From assembly GCA_030041475.1 (NCBI GenBank), contig JASHNU010000005.1:1-64000 (forward strand): DNA of 64,000 nt. Direction: 5' to 3'. This stretch comes from Candidatus Sulfotelmatobacter sp. Lineage in GTDB: Bacteria; Acidobacteriota; Terriglobia; Terriglobales; Acidobacteriaceae. The notes beneath the pieces are model-generated. The model was not told the origin of the DNA, searched no databases, and was given only the letters and a program-made list of their open reading frames with translations. Within the stretch, counting starts at the first letter, position 1, and each line of letters starts with the position of its first letter. The position numbers and the translations under genes were made by a program. Of this stretch, positions 1 to 8,464 are shown piece by piece.

Positions 1-1
1 C

Positions 2-823
2 TACCCGCAGTTCGACCTGGGCATCCCCGATCAGTTCCGGGTGGATATCTGGTCACAGGACTTCGCCAACGACCTGGCCCATAATTCCGTACCCTCGCTG
101 GAATTCATGTGGATCAGTTCCGACCACACCGGCGGACCGCCCAACGCGGCGGCTATGCAGGCCGATAACGACCTGGCCCTTGGCCGCTTCGTGGACATTA
201 TCAGCCACAGCCCGATCTGGTCCTCTTCGGCGATCTTCGTCGAGGAAGATGACGCGCAGACCGGCGTCGACCACGTCGACGGTCACCGCAGCCCGGGCTA
301 CATCATCAGCCCCTATGTCAACCAGGTGCCTCAGCCGAATACCAGCACCCCCCCTGCGGTCCTCGAAGTACCGACCTTCATCACGCAGGTCAACTTCACC
401 CGCACCATCGAGCAGATTCTCGGCATCCCACCGATGAACCAGAACGACCTGGTGGCTTCGCCGCTGTTCCCGCTCTTCACTAATAACCCGCCCGCAGGCA
501 ACTTCGCGCCTTGGACGCACGTGGCAAACGGGGTCCCGCTGTACTACGGCGTTTCGGGGTATACGCCTCCGGCAGAACCTGTGGCTAAGGAAGTACGGAT
601 GAGCCCTGCTGCCAAAGCTCTGCAGGCTGCGTGGGACCAGAAGAAGGCGGAGATTTTCGCCGGCAAGTATCACAAGCCCGACTCCGAGGACCCGGACATC
701 GTCAGGCACTACGACTGGTACGACTCCACCGGGTATAAGGTCCCCTACCCGGGCGAGAAAACAGTACGGTGGCCGAGCGACTTCCATCGCGCAGCCCCGG
801 CCAAGGCTGACAACGACGACTAA
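2..823 (+). CDS. Phosphoesterase (PF04185-like), C-terminal part
   Basis: The reading frame is open from the first bases of the window, so only the last ~273 residues are present and the true start lies upstream. The visible part has features of the phosphoesterase/acid phosphatase superfamily (phospholipase C type, often fused to an N-terminal YncE-like beta-propeller in acidobacteria): the EDD-AQTGVDHVDGHRSPGYIISPY region around 85-110 after the border, with acidic and His residues expected to hold catalytic metals, preceded by MWISSDHTGG. The C-terminal tail (KYHKPDSEDPDIVRHYDWY) is typical of the large secreted acidobacterial members. Substrate is unknown. A strong terminator follows 21 bases after the stop. 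Family call is confident; phosphatase versus phospholipase activity cannot be decided. Confidence 0.8.
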   Translation, partial: YPQFDLGIPDQFRVDIWSQDFANDLAHNSVPSLEFMWISSDHTGGPPNAAAMQADNDLALGRFVDIISHSPIWSSSAIFVEEDDAQTGVDHVDGHRSPGYIISPYVNQVPQPNTSTPPAVLEVPTFITQVNFTRTIEQILGIPPMNQNDLVASPLFPLFTNNPPAGNFAPWTHVANGVPLYYGVSGYTPPAEPVAKEVRMSPAAKALQAAWDQKKAEIFAGKYHKPDSEDPDIVRHYDWYDSTGYKVPYPGEKTVRWPSDFHRAAPAKADNDD

Positions 824-1103
824 AACATTCTGCGACTGCAACCGCCCTCTCCCCGGTCAACGGGGAGGGGGTTTTTTGTTCTTCGCAACACATCTGGCGG
901 ACAGTTACATTCTGCGATTGGAGATACTTCTTGGCCTCAAGCCGAGTCATTCCGGGTTTTAGCGAGTCCGAATAGTCACGCAGAATAGACTGATAGTGGG
1001 CTTCTCGTCTTCGCTGTGCTCGTTTCTCACGTATGGGGTGTACAGTGACAACGCCGATGATGAGGATGACGACCAACGTAATCGACAATCGCCAGCGTTT
1101 CAT
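702..1103 (-). pseudogene. Truncated small membrane-anchored protein
   Basis: Starting at ATG 1103 the first ~70 residues look like a real protein: an N-terminal membrane segment (LSITLVVILIIGVVTV), a basic stretch, then YQSILRDYSDSLKPGMTRLEAKKYLQSQNV and a CC pair. Small acidobacterial proteins of this style usually continue well past the CC motif. Here the frame runs into the complement of the neighbouring terminator (845-877) and then antisense to the end of the phosphoesterase gene, so the last ~60 residues are unlikely to be authentic. I read it as a gene that lost its 3' part at the junction near position 880. It lies downstream of the 1167-1670 membrane gene on the same strand. Confidence 0.45.
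845..877 (+). terminator. Rho-independent terminator of the phosphoesterase gene
   Basis: An 11-base-pair GC-rich stem (845-855 with 861-871, one T-G wobble) closes a five-base loop and is followed by six T residues at 872-877. It starts 21 bases after the phosphoesterase stop codon, the textbook position for intrinsic termination. Confidence 0.85.
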
Positions 1104-1166
1104 GTCAATCTGGCCGTACGCCAACAATATCAGAACCAACGGACAATTCTTGCTACGTTCGCGGAG

Positions 1167-1670
1167 TCATCTCTTCGTCTGCTCCAACCTATCTGTAGCG
1201 ACCATGCCATTGAGCCATTGAGGAAACGTGAATGACTTTGAACAGAAAACAGCCATCATCGCCAACCATGCGCTCATTACGCGAGTCCACAGATTCGGAA
1301 ACATCCGATACTCCTGTTCGCTGATATTCCTGATGACGTGCTCTTTGTGCATCGAGACGTATCGGCCATCAACAACAGCGACACTAGATGCCCCTCCTGT
1401 CGTTTTGTAGAAATAAATGAACAGGAGAATTGAGTATGCAAGTAGTCCGAAACCTACAAGCGACACCTTGTCGATTCGGAGTGGCAGTCGGAGCCGGGGT
1501 TGCACTACCCTCGAACAAAGTATCGCGCCACCCAAGAGAATGAAGGGAGGAATTACCCATATCAGGGAAATGCCCCCCACAAAACTGCCGATGTGAACGA
1601 CAATGCAGATTGCGACGGCAAGCGCACACAGTGCAAAGCCCAACTTATCGACGGCACTCCGCACATTCAT
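1167..1670 (-). CDS. Small integral membrane protein, function unknown
   Basis: About 167 residues with three hydrophobic segments near residues 10-33, 36-53 and 71-88 and a fourth, weaker one near 135-150. The middle carries a non-membrane stretch (TTGGASSVAVVDGRYVSMHKEH). There is no catalytic motif I recognise. Three in-frame ATGs occur at 1682, 1676 and 1670; I take 1670 because MNVRSAVDKLGF gives a sensible N terminus directly before the first helix and a GGGA lies just upstream, but 1682 is possible. It is followed on the same strand by the truncated gene at 702-1103. About 300 bases upstream of it, up to the tRNA gene, hold no recognisable feature. Confidence 0.6.
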   Translation of the reverse strand: MNVRSAVDKLGFALCALAVAICIVVHIGSFVGGISLIWVIPPFILLGGAILCSRVVQPRLRLPLRIDKVSLVGFGLLAYSILLFIYFYKTTGGASSVAVVDGRYVSMHKEHVIRNISEQEYRMFPNLWTRVMSAWLAMMAVFCSKSFTFPQWLNGMVATDRLEQTKR

Positions 1671-1963
1671 TCCCATTTCCATCGCATGATATACGCTCGC
1701 TGTCGCTTTGCTCCACCGGTCTCTCGCTTCCCGCTTGTAGTGGATAATCGCTGCGACTTCCGTTCCACAGCCCGGTGACTGTGGTTACGCCGAGTAACTA
1801 TGAAAGAACGCCGACTTCGGCTGCACCGTCGGGCCATTGGCTTCGCCCGATGTTCGTTGCATAATCGTTGCATACAACATGAAGACTGGGTCGAAAAACG
1901 TCAGGAAGATGAATCAGGGAACCGCAGACCGCATGAGGGTATCCGCTAACTTGTTGATGAATC

Positions 1964-2057
<94 letters not shown>

Positions 2058-2153
2058 GTATTGAAACAAACAACTTAACTAAATGTTACCAAAGATCAGG
2101 CGTCCGTTGGTGTCCAAAACAGACGAATAATGGACACAGGAGAGGCGACCATC

Positions 2154-2528
2154 GTGAGACACCAACGAGGACAGCTCATAGGTCAAGAGCGGAAAATTCT
2201 ACGTCCGATTCTATACCGAAGACGCGAAGAACGGATCAAGAAAAGTGATGCGGTACCTGTGTGACGTCAACCGCGAGCACTGGTTCGAGCGGCGACGACG
2301 GAAGCTGGTGGTCTCTGACGAGGTGAAGCGGCTGCGCGACCAGCTCATGCTGCAGGTAAACTCCGACCGTGGCGTCGGAGGCGCGCCACAGGGTAACCGG
2401 ACCGCCGGCGAGTTCTGGGAACAGACCTTCAAGCCGTCGTTCGCGGCCAGGGGCTGCGCCCGTCCACCGTTCGCGGTTACGAGAAGACGTGGAATCTGTA
2501 CGGGAGAGTGGAGGTCGGAGACTTGTAA
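2154..2528 (+). pseudogene. Frameshifted N-terminal remnant of a phage-type (tyrosine) integrase
   Basis: A GTG at 2154 has a good ribosome site (GGAGAGG at about 2139-2145). The first frame gives RHQRG, then similarity continues in a second frame from about 2188 (KFYVRFYTEDAKNG, MRYLCD, EFWEQTFKP) and returns to the first frame near 2454 (LRPSTVRGYEKTWNLY) before a TAA at 2526. These stretches match the N-terminal arm-binding and SAM-like core-binding domains of integrases related to phage tyrosine recombinases. The catalytic C-terminal half (the R...HxxR...Y residues) is absent. Two frameshifts plus the missing half make this a dead remnant. It sits 96 bases from a tRNA-Ser gene, a usual integration target, though on the side of the tRNA 5' end. 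The 212 bases after it show nothing recognisable. Confidence 0.65.
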
Positions 2529-2740
2529 CGGGCCAGCAGAAAAGCCAGCTGAATGGCGAGCCGAAGGCCAGAATGTGGATCGTCCGTTTTCAAGCGTGAT
2601 TACTGCCCCATGGTACACTCCTGCCACGATACCTACGGCCTGTCTGCCTTTCCTCGACTTCGAGCTATCGTAGTAAACGTGTTGCGCCTTTTTCCGAGGG
2701 CGCCGGCAACATCCACTCGTCGCAACACGAGGCTGAGCCC

Positions 2741-4219
2741 ATGCAGAACGCCAGAGTGCCCACGACCCTCAGGCGAAGTTCGAGAGTTCCGGCCGCCGTG
2801 TCCATCCTGGTGACCAGTCTTGCTGGGACGCGCTTCTCCGAAGTGTGTGAAACCCTCGTCGTGAATGCTCATGGTTGCGCCATGCTTTCGCCTGCGAAGC
2901 TGGACGCCGGTGTTCCGCTGCACTTGCACAGCAAAGAAGGACGAGAGGCAGCAGCGCATGTGGTCTATTGCCAACCTGTCGGATCTGACAATCGTCGTTG
3001 GAGGTTAGGAGCGAGTCTCGATCAGCCTGAAAATTTCTGGGGACTGCGAGATTACCCGAAGGATTGGCCAGTTGCGGCCGTGTCTGTACCTCCAAGAGTC
3101 ATGCAGACTCTAGTGCCCGTTTTTCTACCGCCTTCTCCGAAAGAAGCCGTGAGCCACTCCTCCGAGGCCGCGCTCGGGCGACTCGCCCGGCAACTGGAAA
3201 AGCCTGTGATGCGAATGATTGCCGAGTCCATTCGCCCGCTCCAGCTCCTGGTCACTACAATGAACGAGCAGGTCGCTACATTAAACCAGAAGCTTGCTCA
3301 CCGGGAGGCGAATCCCAGCCGGTTTGAGGTCTCGCTCTCAAGCATCCCACCTGAGCTTGAACAACAGCTCGAAGTGCGCCTTCGCCGCGATCTCGGTCCC
3401 AAAGTCCTCGAGGAGGCGCGCCAGCAGTCCGCACAGCTGCTGGCAGCAGCGAAGGTCGTGCTGGACGAGCAAGCGGCGGAGACTCACGAGCATTATCTGC
3501 AGCGAGTCTCCGAGGAGTTGGCTGCGGTCGAAAAGCGGGCCCAGGATCTTTCTGCCCATATTTCCCACGAAACACGAGAATACCTGCACCGCGGCCTGGA
3601 CGACTTCCACGATCAGCTATTGAACGGAGGTCACTCGCTCAAGCGGCTGGGTGAGGAACTCCTGGACTTCCTGGAACAGAACCTGAATCAGGAATTTCAT
3701 GCGCGCCGCACCGATCTGGAGCAGCTTCGCGCATCGGTATCGTCGGAGTCATTGCGCCTGCAGGAGCAGATTGAAGACCTCGACCATCGCATCGCCAAAT
3801 TGGACGAGGCGACTCGCAGCTTGGAGTCGGGATTGGATCAGCGCCTGAGTCAGATGTCTAGCAACACCCTGCGAGATGCACGCGGCCAGCTTGAGGCTGC
3901 CGCCAGCGAAATTTTCGAAGAGCTGTTAGCTCGCAGTGCGAAGACGCTCTCCGATCAGCATGACGCCGCCAGCGAGAACATGAAGATTGTCCAGAAGGCA
4001 ATCGTAAGCTCAGCCTCCGATTGGCTGAGAGCGGAAACCGCGAGTGCTCTGCAGGCCTTCGAACGCTCCATGGAAGAATTGGCCAAACTTTCAGAAGAGC
4101 GCTGGCGACTCAGGCTGGCAAGCGGCTTGAACGCTCTGGCGAAGGGACTTGGTGAACAATTGGGGATGCAAGCCGATCGTGACGACGAGGCCCCGTCTGA
4201 CAGTGTTCCCGGCACATGA
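2741..4219 (+). CDS. PilZ-domain protein with long C-terminal coiled coil
   Basis: 492 residues. Residues ~8-105 resemble a PilZ fold: RRSSR matches the RxxxR c-di-GMP loop, followed by VVNAHGCAM in the position of the D/NxSxxG motif (the Ser is replaced), then the beta-barrel pattern ending WRLGASLDQPENFWG. Residues ~150-480 are almost entirely heptad-rich, charged helix (EEARQQSAQLLAAAK, LDHRIAKLDEATRSLESGLDQRLSQM), predicting an extended coiled coil. PilZ domains bind c-di-GMP; because the second motif is altered, binding is uncertain. There is no signal peptide, so it is likely cytoplasmic, perhaps a scaffold whose conformation follows c-di-GMP. It stands alone, with its own ribosome site (GAGG) before ATG 2741. 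Confidence 0.7.
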   Translation: MQNARVPTTLRRSSRVPAAVSILVTSLAGTRFSEVCETLVVNAHGCAMLSPAKLDAGVPLHLHSKEGREAAAHVVYCQPVGSDNRRWRLGASLDQPENFWGLRDYPKDWPVAAVSVPPRVMQTLVPVFLPPSPKEAVSHSSEAALGRLARQLEKPVMRMIAESIRPLQLLVTTMNEQVATLNQKLAHREANPSRFEVSLSSIPPELEQQLEVRLRRDLGPKVLEEARQQSAQLLAAAKVVLDEQAAETHEHYLQRVSEELAAVEKRAQDLSAHISHETREYLHRGLDDFHDQLLNGGHSLKRLGEELLDFLEQNLNQEFHARRTDLEQLRASVSSESLRLQEQIEDLDHRIAKLDEATRSLESGLDQRLSQMSSNTLRDARGQLEAAASEIFEELLARSAKTLSDQHDAASENMKIVQKAIVSSASDWLRAETASALQAFERSMEELAKLSEERWRLRLASGLNALAKGLGEQLGMQADRDDEAPSDSVPGT

Positions 4220-4325
4220 ATGAATTTGCATTCTCGCTTTACGCTCATAACCCACCAATGAGCGATATCGCCTAGTTCAGAAGCGACGCCCAATGCCCCA
4301 GTCCTCGCTTCTATAATGTGCGTCC

Positions 4326-5225
4326 ATGCGGATAAAACCGCAAGCTCTGCGCTCTGTATCTGACACCGCGCTGCTGGTGGCATATCACCGTGCAATGGAG
4401 TCGCAGCGTGCGGACGCGCTGTTCAAGGACGAGTTCGCGGTCAAGCTAAGCGAAGCACGCGGCGAGCAGATTGCCCGGAGTCTCTTCTACAGCCGAAGCA
4501 TCGCATGGTCGACTATCGTGCGCACAGTGCTGCTCGACGATATCGTGCAACGGCTAGTCGCAACTGGTGTCGATAGCGTAATCAATCTCGCTGCGGGCCT
4601 TGATGCGCGACCGTATCGTCTGCCTCTGCCGGCATCGCTGCGCTGGATCGAGATCGACTTGCCGGATTTAGTGCGCGAGAAAAATGAGGCACTTGCGGCT
4701 GAAACGCCTGCCTGCCGACTGGAGCGGATCGCTGTTGACTTAACCGACGCCGGAAAGCGCCGTGAGTTGTTTGCTCGGCTCGCACGTGAATCGCAGGACG
4801 CGTTGATCCTGAGCGAGGGTCTGCTGATGTATCTGCCGCCGGCAGTGGTGGCCGAACTTGCTGAGGATCTACACGCCCAGAGTTCTTTTCGCCGCTGGGC
4901 AACCGATCTAGCGACAGCGGCCGTGAAACAACGCATCAATCGCTGGTGGGGGCGGAAACTGAAGCGAGCGCAGACGCACTATCAATTTGCTCCGGCGGAA
5001 GGAACCAAGTTCTTCGAACCGCATGGCTGGCGTGAAGTTGAATTCCATCCGATGATTGACCACGGCATCCGTTTGAATCGCGCGATGAGAGGCGTGTGGA
5101 TATTTAAGGCAATGGAGCGGGTTGCACCGAAGCGTGCGGCACGGCTCCGCGAGAAGTGGCGCGTTGGCGTGGCGCTGCTAGAGCCAACCACTAGCGTACT
5201 AGTTGGCCATGCTAGCCGGCAATGA
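4326..5225 (+). CDS. Class I SAM-dependent methyltransferase (leucine carboxyl methyltransferase-like, PF04072)
   Basis: 299 residues. The N terminus SVSDTALLVAYHRAMES and the SAM-binding VINLAAGLDARPYRLPLP near residue 85-103, followed by the acidic EIDLPDLVREK, are the signatures of the PF04072/TIGR00027 family, in which the Asp in LDARPYRL binds SAM. LILSEGLLMYLPP near residue 160 is the conserved post-SAM motif. The family methylates carboxyl or hydroxyl groups of small molecules or proteins, and the substrate cannot be told from sequence. Full length for the family. It is flanked by unrelated single genes, so context gives no hint of the pathway. Confidence 0.85.
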   Translation: MRIKPQALRSVSDTALLVAYHRAMESQRADALFKDEFAVKLSEARGEQIARSLFYSRSIAWSTIVRTVLLDDIVQRLVATGVDSVINLAAGLDARPYRLPLPASLRWIEIDLPDLVREKNEALAAETPACRLERIAVDLTDAGKRRELFARLARESQDALILSEGLLMYLPPAVVAELAEDLHAQSSFRRWATDLATAAVKQRINRWWGRKLKRAQTHYQFAPAEGTKFFEPHGWREVEFHPMIDHGIRLNRAMRGVWIFKAMERVAPKRAARLREKWRVGVALLEPTTSVLVGHASRQ

Positions 5226-5286
5226 TTGGCGAGAAATCGCTTTTACACTTAGAGCCCTTCTGCGCTCGATGGTAGTCTGAACGCAC

Positions 5287-5613
5287 ATGATATTCACCAA
5301 ACGACTTCGGGAAGGAGTTCGGTGCGGAGAAATCACCTGCAGCGTTCGTTTTTGGACCCGTCCGCATGTTTTGGTCGGTATGAGATACCGCATGGGCGGA
5401 GGCGCCATCGAAATCGACTCCATCGAAACGATTGGACTTCCAGACATTACGCCAGAACTCGCGCGTGAATCGGGATTCCTTGGAGTCCTCGATTTGCTTA
5501 AGGTCGCAAAACACGGCCGTTGCCAGAACATCTACCTCATTCGCTTCCACTATGTGCGGCCACGCGGTACAGGCAAGAGCCCGCGCAAGGTAACTAGCAC
5601 AACGAGTCGGTAG
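5287..5613 (+). CDS. ASCH-domain protein
   Basis: 108 residues. The pattern IFTKRLREGVRCGEITCSVR followed by GMRYRMGGGAIEIDSIETIGLPDITPELARESGF matches ASCH (PUA-like) domain proteins, which fold as a small beta-barrel and are thought to bind RNA or modified nucleotides; some are nucleoside amidohydrolases. The motif GxKxxExR of classic ASCH is only loosely conserved here. The ATG at 5287 has no obvious ribosome site. The tail after FHYVRP is low-complexity. It lies downstream of, and separate from, the methyltransferase. The 236 bases after it contain no gene that I can see. Confidence 0.65.
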   Translation: MIFTKRLREGVRCGEITCSVRFWTRPHVLVGMRYRMGGGAIEIDSIETIGLPDITPELARESGFLGVLDLLKVAKHGRCQNIYLIRFHYVRPRGTGKSPRKVTSTTSR

Positions 5614-5849
5614 ATCCTGTCCACTCTCGAAACGGGACCTACTGCCGGGTGAGTACAAATTTCTTCATCGGAGTAGTTGTTGATAAATCCTGATTACGCT
5701 CAAGATCCCCTAGCCGCCAGCCACTTTGACCCGTGAAGCTGTTGTAGAGATCCCCTCTGGTCACCGGCAGAGCCCCGCTGGTGAACAGGAATCCTTACCG
5801 TGCAATTGCACCGCGCCGAGAGGCAAAGGTTCGCAGTTTCGCACGAAGG

Positions 5850-7451
5850 TCAAATCGTCACGTTGAAGTTTTTCAGTTTGTTGGCGAGCGCGACGTAGTC
5901 CACTTTCGCGTTGTGTCGCTTGTCGACCGGGATGCGGTCCACAGAAACTACCTGATCTAGTTCGGCCCAGGAGAGCGATTGCCTGATTCCCTCGGTGGAC
6001 GCCCGTCCTTCGGTCTCGACCACCAAGATGCGACGGCCGGATCCCGCAACCAGTGCGGCGCGCCGGATCGATGAGCTCTCCATGGCTGCACACTCGACTG
6101 CGAAGGGATATAGGATGCCGAGTCCATCACGAACCTTGGCGCTCGATCGGCCGAGCAGCCAAAGACGGCCGTGGTAATCCATGTAACCGAGGTCGCCGGT
6201 GCGATGCCAACGCGTTCCGTCGACGTCAAATTTGGTTTCGGCATCGCCCTCGCCATGCAGGTAGCCGGGCAACACGTGATCCCCGGAGACCACGATTTCG
6301 CCCGCCTCCCCGGGCACTAGCGCGAGGTGATCAAACTGCGGACGGGTGAGGGGCGCAATCGGCTGTCCCCACTGGTCGCGAATCACACGCAGCGAAATGG
6401 ACGGGTCGGGAGGACCCGCCAGGAGGCCTGTGCCATTTCGCATGAGGAGAAAATCAGCATCCGAGATCTGGTCGAGAGCGATTTCCGCCATCGGCTCGGC
6501 TTCGGTGGAACCGTATACAGCGGCGATCGCCGCGTTTGGACAGAATTGCTTCGCCTTGCGAAGCACACGGGGAAATACAGGCGCGCCACCCAGAAAAACT
6601 TTTCTTAACTGCGGTATGGCTGTTTTTTCTCGCTCGCAGTGGCTGAGAAGTTGTTCCATCAACGCGGGAGAAGCGGCTGTACTTTGAATGCCGTGCCGTT
6701 GAATCTGAGCGAGCATTGGCCTGGGATCGATCATTCCGGGAGAACGCAGATCGGCGTTTGGAAGAACGCTGGTGACCCCTGATCCTAAATTGGCCAGCAC
6801 GAAGATCGGCAGTGTGGTGAGATCACATCCGCCGCGCTGAAGCCCGAGACTTCGTTCCAGTACGCGATGCTGGGCGACAAGGAAGCCGTGCGTTCGCAGC
6901 GCGGCTTTGGGTTGACCAGTACTGCCGCTGGTGAAGGTGATCAGAGCGGGGGCATCGTCGGGAAGGGACACGATAGAACCGGCGGAGTTTGCCGGGCCGT
7001 TTGGATGAATTCTTTCTTGATTTATTGTTTGAATTCTTATGGTGCCGGGAAACCATTCCGGACAAAACGTAATCGGCACGCGGCGAAGCGCAGGTATTGC
7101 CAGTCGGAGGAGCTGAGCTCGACGGCTGCCGAAGAAGGCCGCGGGAGGAAGGATGGAGCAACAGCGCTCGATATGGGCTCGTCCGGCGGAGGGGTCTGGA
7201 AAAACCGCGACGCAGCCCAGCCGAAACAGGGCGACGAGCGCGAGATAAAGTTCAGTGGCTACGGGATGGAAGAGCAGGACGCGATCGCCTGGCTGCAGGC
7301 CGGCCGCGCGGAATTGCGCGGCGACTCTTGTGGTTGCCCGCTCGAATTCGCGGAATGTCAACACGCGGTCCCTGGCACGGTGAACGTCGATTAAAGCCGA
7401 CTGATCACCGAGTTCGGACGCGCGCGCGAGGAGAGTCTCGGCGATGTTCAT
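5850..7451 (-). CDS. OleC-like adenylate-forming enzyme (ANL superfamily)
   Basis: 533 residues. It has the ANL phosphate-binding loop ITFTSGSTGQPKAAL near residue 171, the second motif VYGSTEAEPM near 315, the WHRTGDLGYMDYHGRLWLLGR core near 415-435 and a C-terminal VDKRHNAKVDYV whose Lys occupies the catalytic adenylation position. The RHNAK ending and the LPIFVLANLGSG region resemble OleC, the beta-lactone synthetase of long-chain olefin synthesis, more than classical acyl-CoA synthetases. ATP-dependent activation of a carboxylate (or beta-hydroxy acid) is therefore expected. It is the last gene of the seven-gene minus-strand operon that starts with HMG-CoA reductase, 14 bases after the GNAT gene. 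No OleA, OleB or OleD partner is in the window, so an olefin product is not implied. Confidence 0.75.
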   Translation of the reverse strand: MNIAETLLARASELGDQSALIDVHRARDRVLTFREFERATTRVAAQFRAAGLQPGDRVLLFHPVATELYLALVALFRLGCVAVFPDPSAGRAHIERCCSILPPAAFFGSRRAQLLRLAIPALRRVPITFCPEWFPGTIRIQTINQERIHPNGPANSAGSIVSLPDDAPALITFTSGSTGQPKAALRTHGFLVAQHRVLERSLGLQRGGCDLTTLPIFVLANLGSGVTSVLPNADLRSPGMIDPRPMLAQIQRHGIQSTAASPALMEQLLSHCEREKTAIPQLRKVFLGGAPVFPRVLRKAKQFCPNAAIAAVYGSTEAEPMAEIALDQISDADFLLMRNGTGLLAGPPDPSISLRVIRDQWGQPIAPLTRPQFDHLALVPGEAGEIVVSGDHVLPGYLHGEGDAETKFDVDGTRWHRTGDLGYMDYHGRLWLLGRSSAKVRDGLGILYPFAVECAAMESSSIRRAALVAGSGRRILVVETEGRASTEGIRQSLSWAELDQVVSVDRIPVDKRHNAKVDYVALANKLKNFNVTI

Positions 7452-7465
7452 CGTTCATCCAATGT

Positions 7466-8464
7466 TCATCCGTGGAGTTCCTTGGAATAAAGTGTGTATT
7501 TGCGCATTACCGAGGCGTAGTGGCGGCTGATGTTGAGAGAAATGTTGTTTTCAAACATGAGTGCGTGAATGCAGCGGTGAAAGCCGAGACTCTGGCCGAC
7601 TTCCTGCGCGCGCGAGACCAGAAGGCTGCCGAGGCCGCGCAGTTCGGGATGCGGGAGGATGGCGACGGTTTTGATGATGAAAGTGTCGAGGGAAGCGCCG
7701 CGGGCGGCCTGCGCGAAGTCGGGAATCGCGAATAGATAGCCAACACATTGACCGCGCTGCTCGGCCAGCAGCACGAGTTGAGGGCGCGCGTGGGGAAGAA
7801 CAGGTTCATACATCGCCGCAAATGCGGACTCGGGCAGTTCGGTATACAGAAAATTTTGCTGAAATGAAATTCGGCTGACACGGTAGATCGGCGGAAGCTC
7901 GCGGCGAAGATCGGAGTCCGCGGAACGGATGACGACTCCTGCGTCCGTCATTCTAGCTGCGACTTCTGGTATGCGTTCATCGCGCTGTGACAGGTCATTG
8001 TTGACTGCAGAAAAATATGAGGCGAGCGATGAGAATCCTGCCTCCAGAAATTGCCTGGGCCACTCCGGAGGATTCGCCGGCTCCAGAAAGAATGGTGGCA
8101 GATCGCCGGCGTCAGTGACGAAGCGATAGCTGCGCCAGGTATTTCCATTCATCGGTCCAACCGCGATGGTGCAGCCGGCTGCGCGCAAACGAGTTTGCGC
8201 CTCGGTTAGCAGGGCCGCAGCGGAAGTGTCATCCATGGCGGCATAATGCCCGATCGTGCCCACGCGGTGCTGCTGATACGGTGGAGCTTCGCCCCACCAG
8301 AGCGAGCATCGAGCGAGGACTTGACCGCCGTCGCCCAAAGCGCAAAGGTGAAGGTTGGCACGCTGGGATTCGAAGTCGAGAGCATTGAAAGGCGGCAGCC
8401 GATCAGAATGCCTTAGACGATCAATCTCAGATGCGGTGCTAGAGGCAGCTACACGAATCGCCAC
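7466..8464 (-). CDS. GNAT-like N-acyltransferase
   Basis: 332 residues beginning at GTG 8464. The C-terminal half carries a GNAT pattern: IIKTVAILPHPELRGLGSLLVSRAQEVGQSLGF, where PELRGLGSLL is the acyl-CoA pyrophosphate loop (R/QxxGxG/A variant), then ALMFENNISLNISRHY. The N-terminal half has VGPMNGNTWRSYRFV, as in larger GNAT proteins of unknown substrate, and may be a degenerate second GNAT domain. The gene overlaps the upstream kinase-like gene by 16 bases and precedes the OleC-like gene by 14, so it is co-translated with both. A role in transferring an acyl group (possibly activated by the neighbouring ligase) to an amine is an inference from adjacency. Confidence 0.7.
   Translation of the reverse strand: MAIRVAASSTASEIDRLRHSDRLPPFNALDFESQRANLHLCALGDGGQVLARCSLWWGEAPPYQQHRVGTIGHYAAMDDTSAAALLTEAQTRLRAAGCTIAVGPMNGNTWRSYRFVTDAGDLPPFFLEPANPPEWPRQFLEAGFSSLASYFSAVNNDLSQRDERIPEVAARMTDAGVVIRSADSDLRRELPPIYRVSRISFQQNFLYTELPESAFAAMYEPVLPHARPQLVLLAEQRGQCVGYLFAIPDFAQAARGASLDTFIIKTVAILPHPELRGLGSLLVSRAQEVGQSLGFHRCIHALMFENNISLNISRHYASVMRKYTLYSKELHG

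Noticed and set aside
53-841. 262-residue open frame antisense to the phosphoesterase
   Set aside because: Arg/Val-rich composition without protein character; it is the shadow of a real, strongly coding gene.
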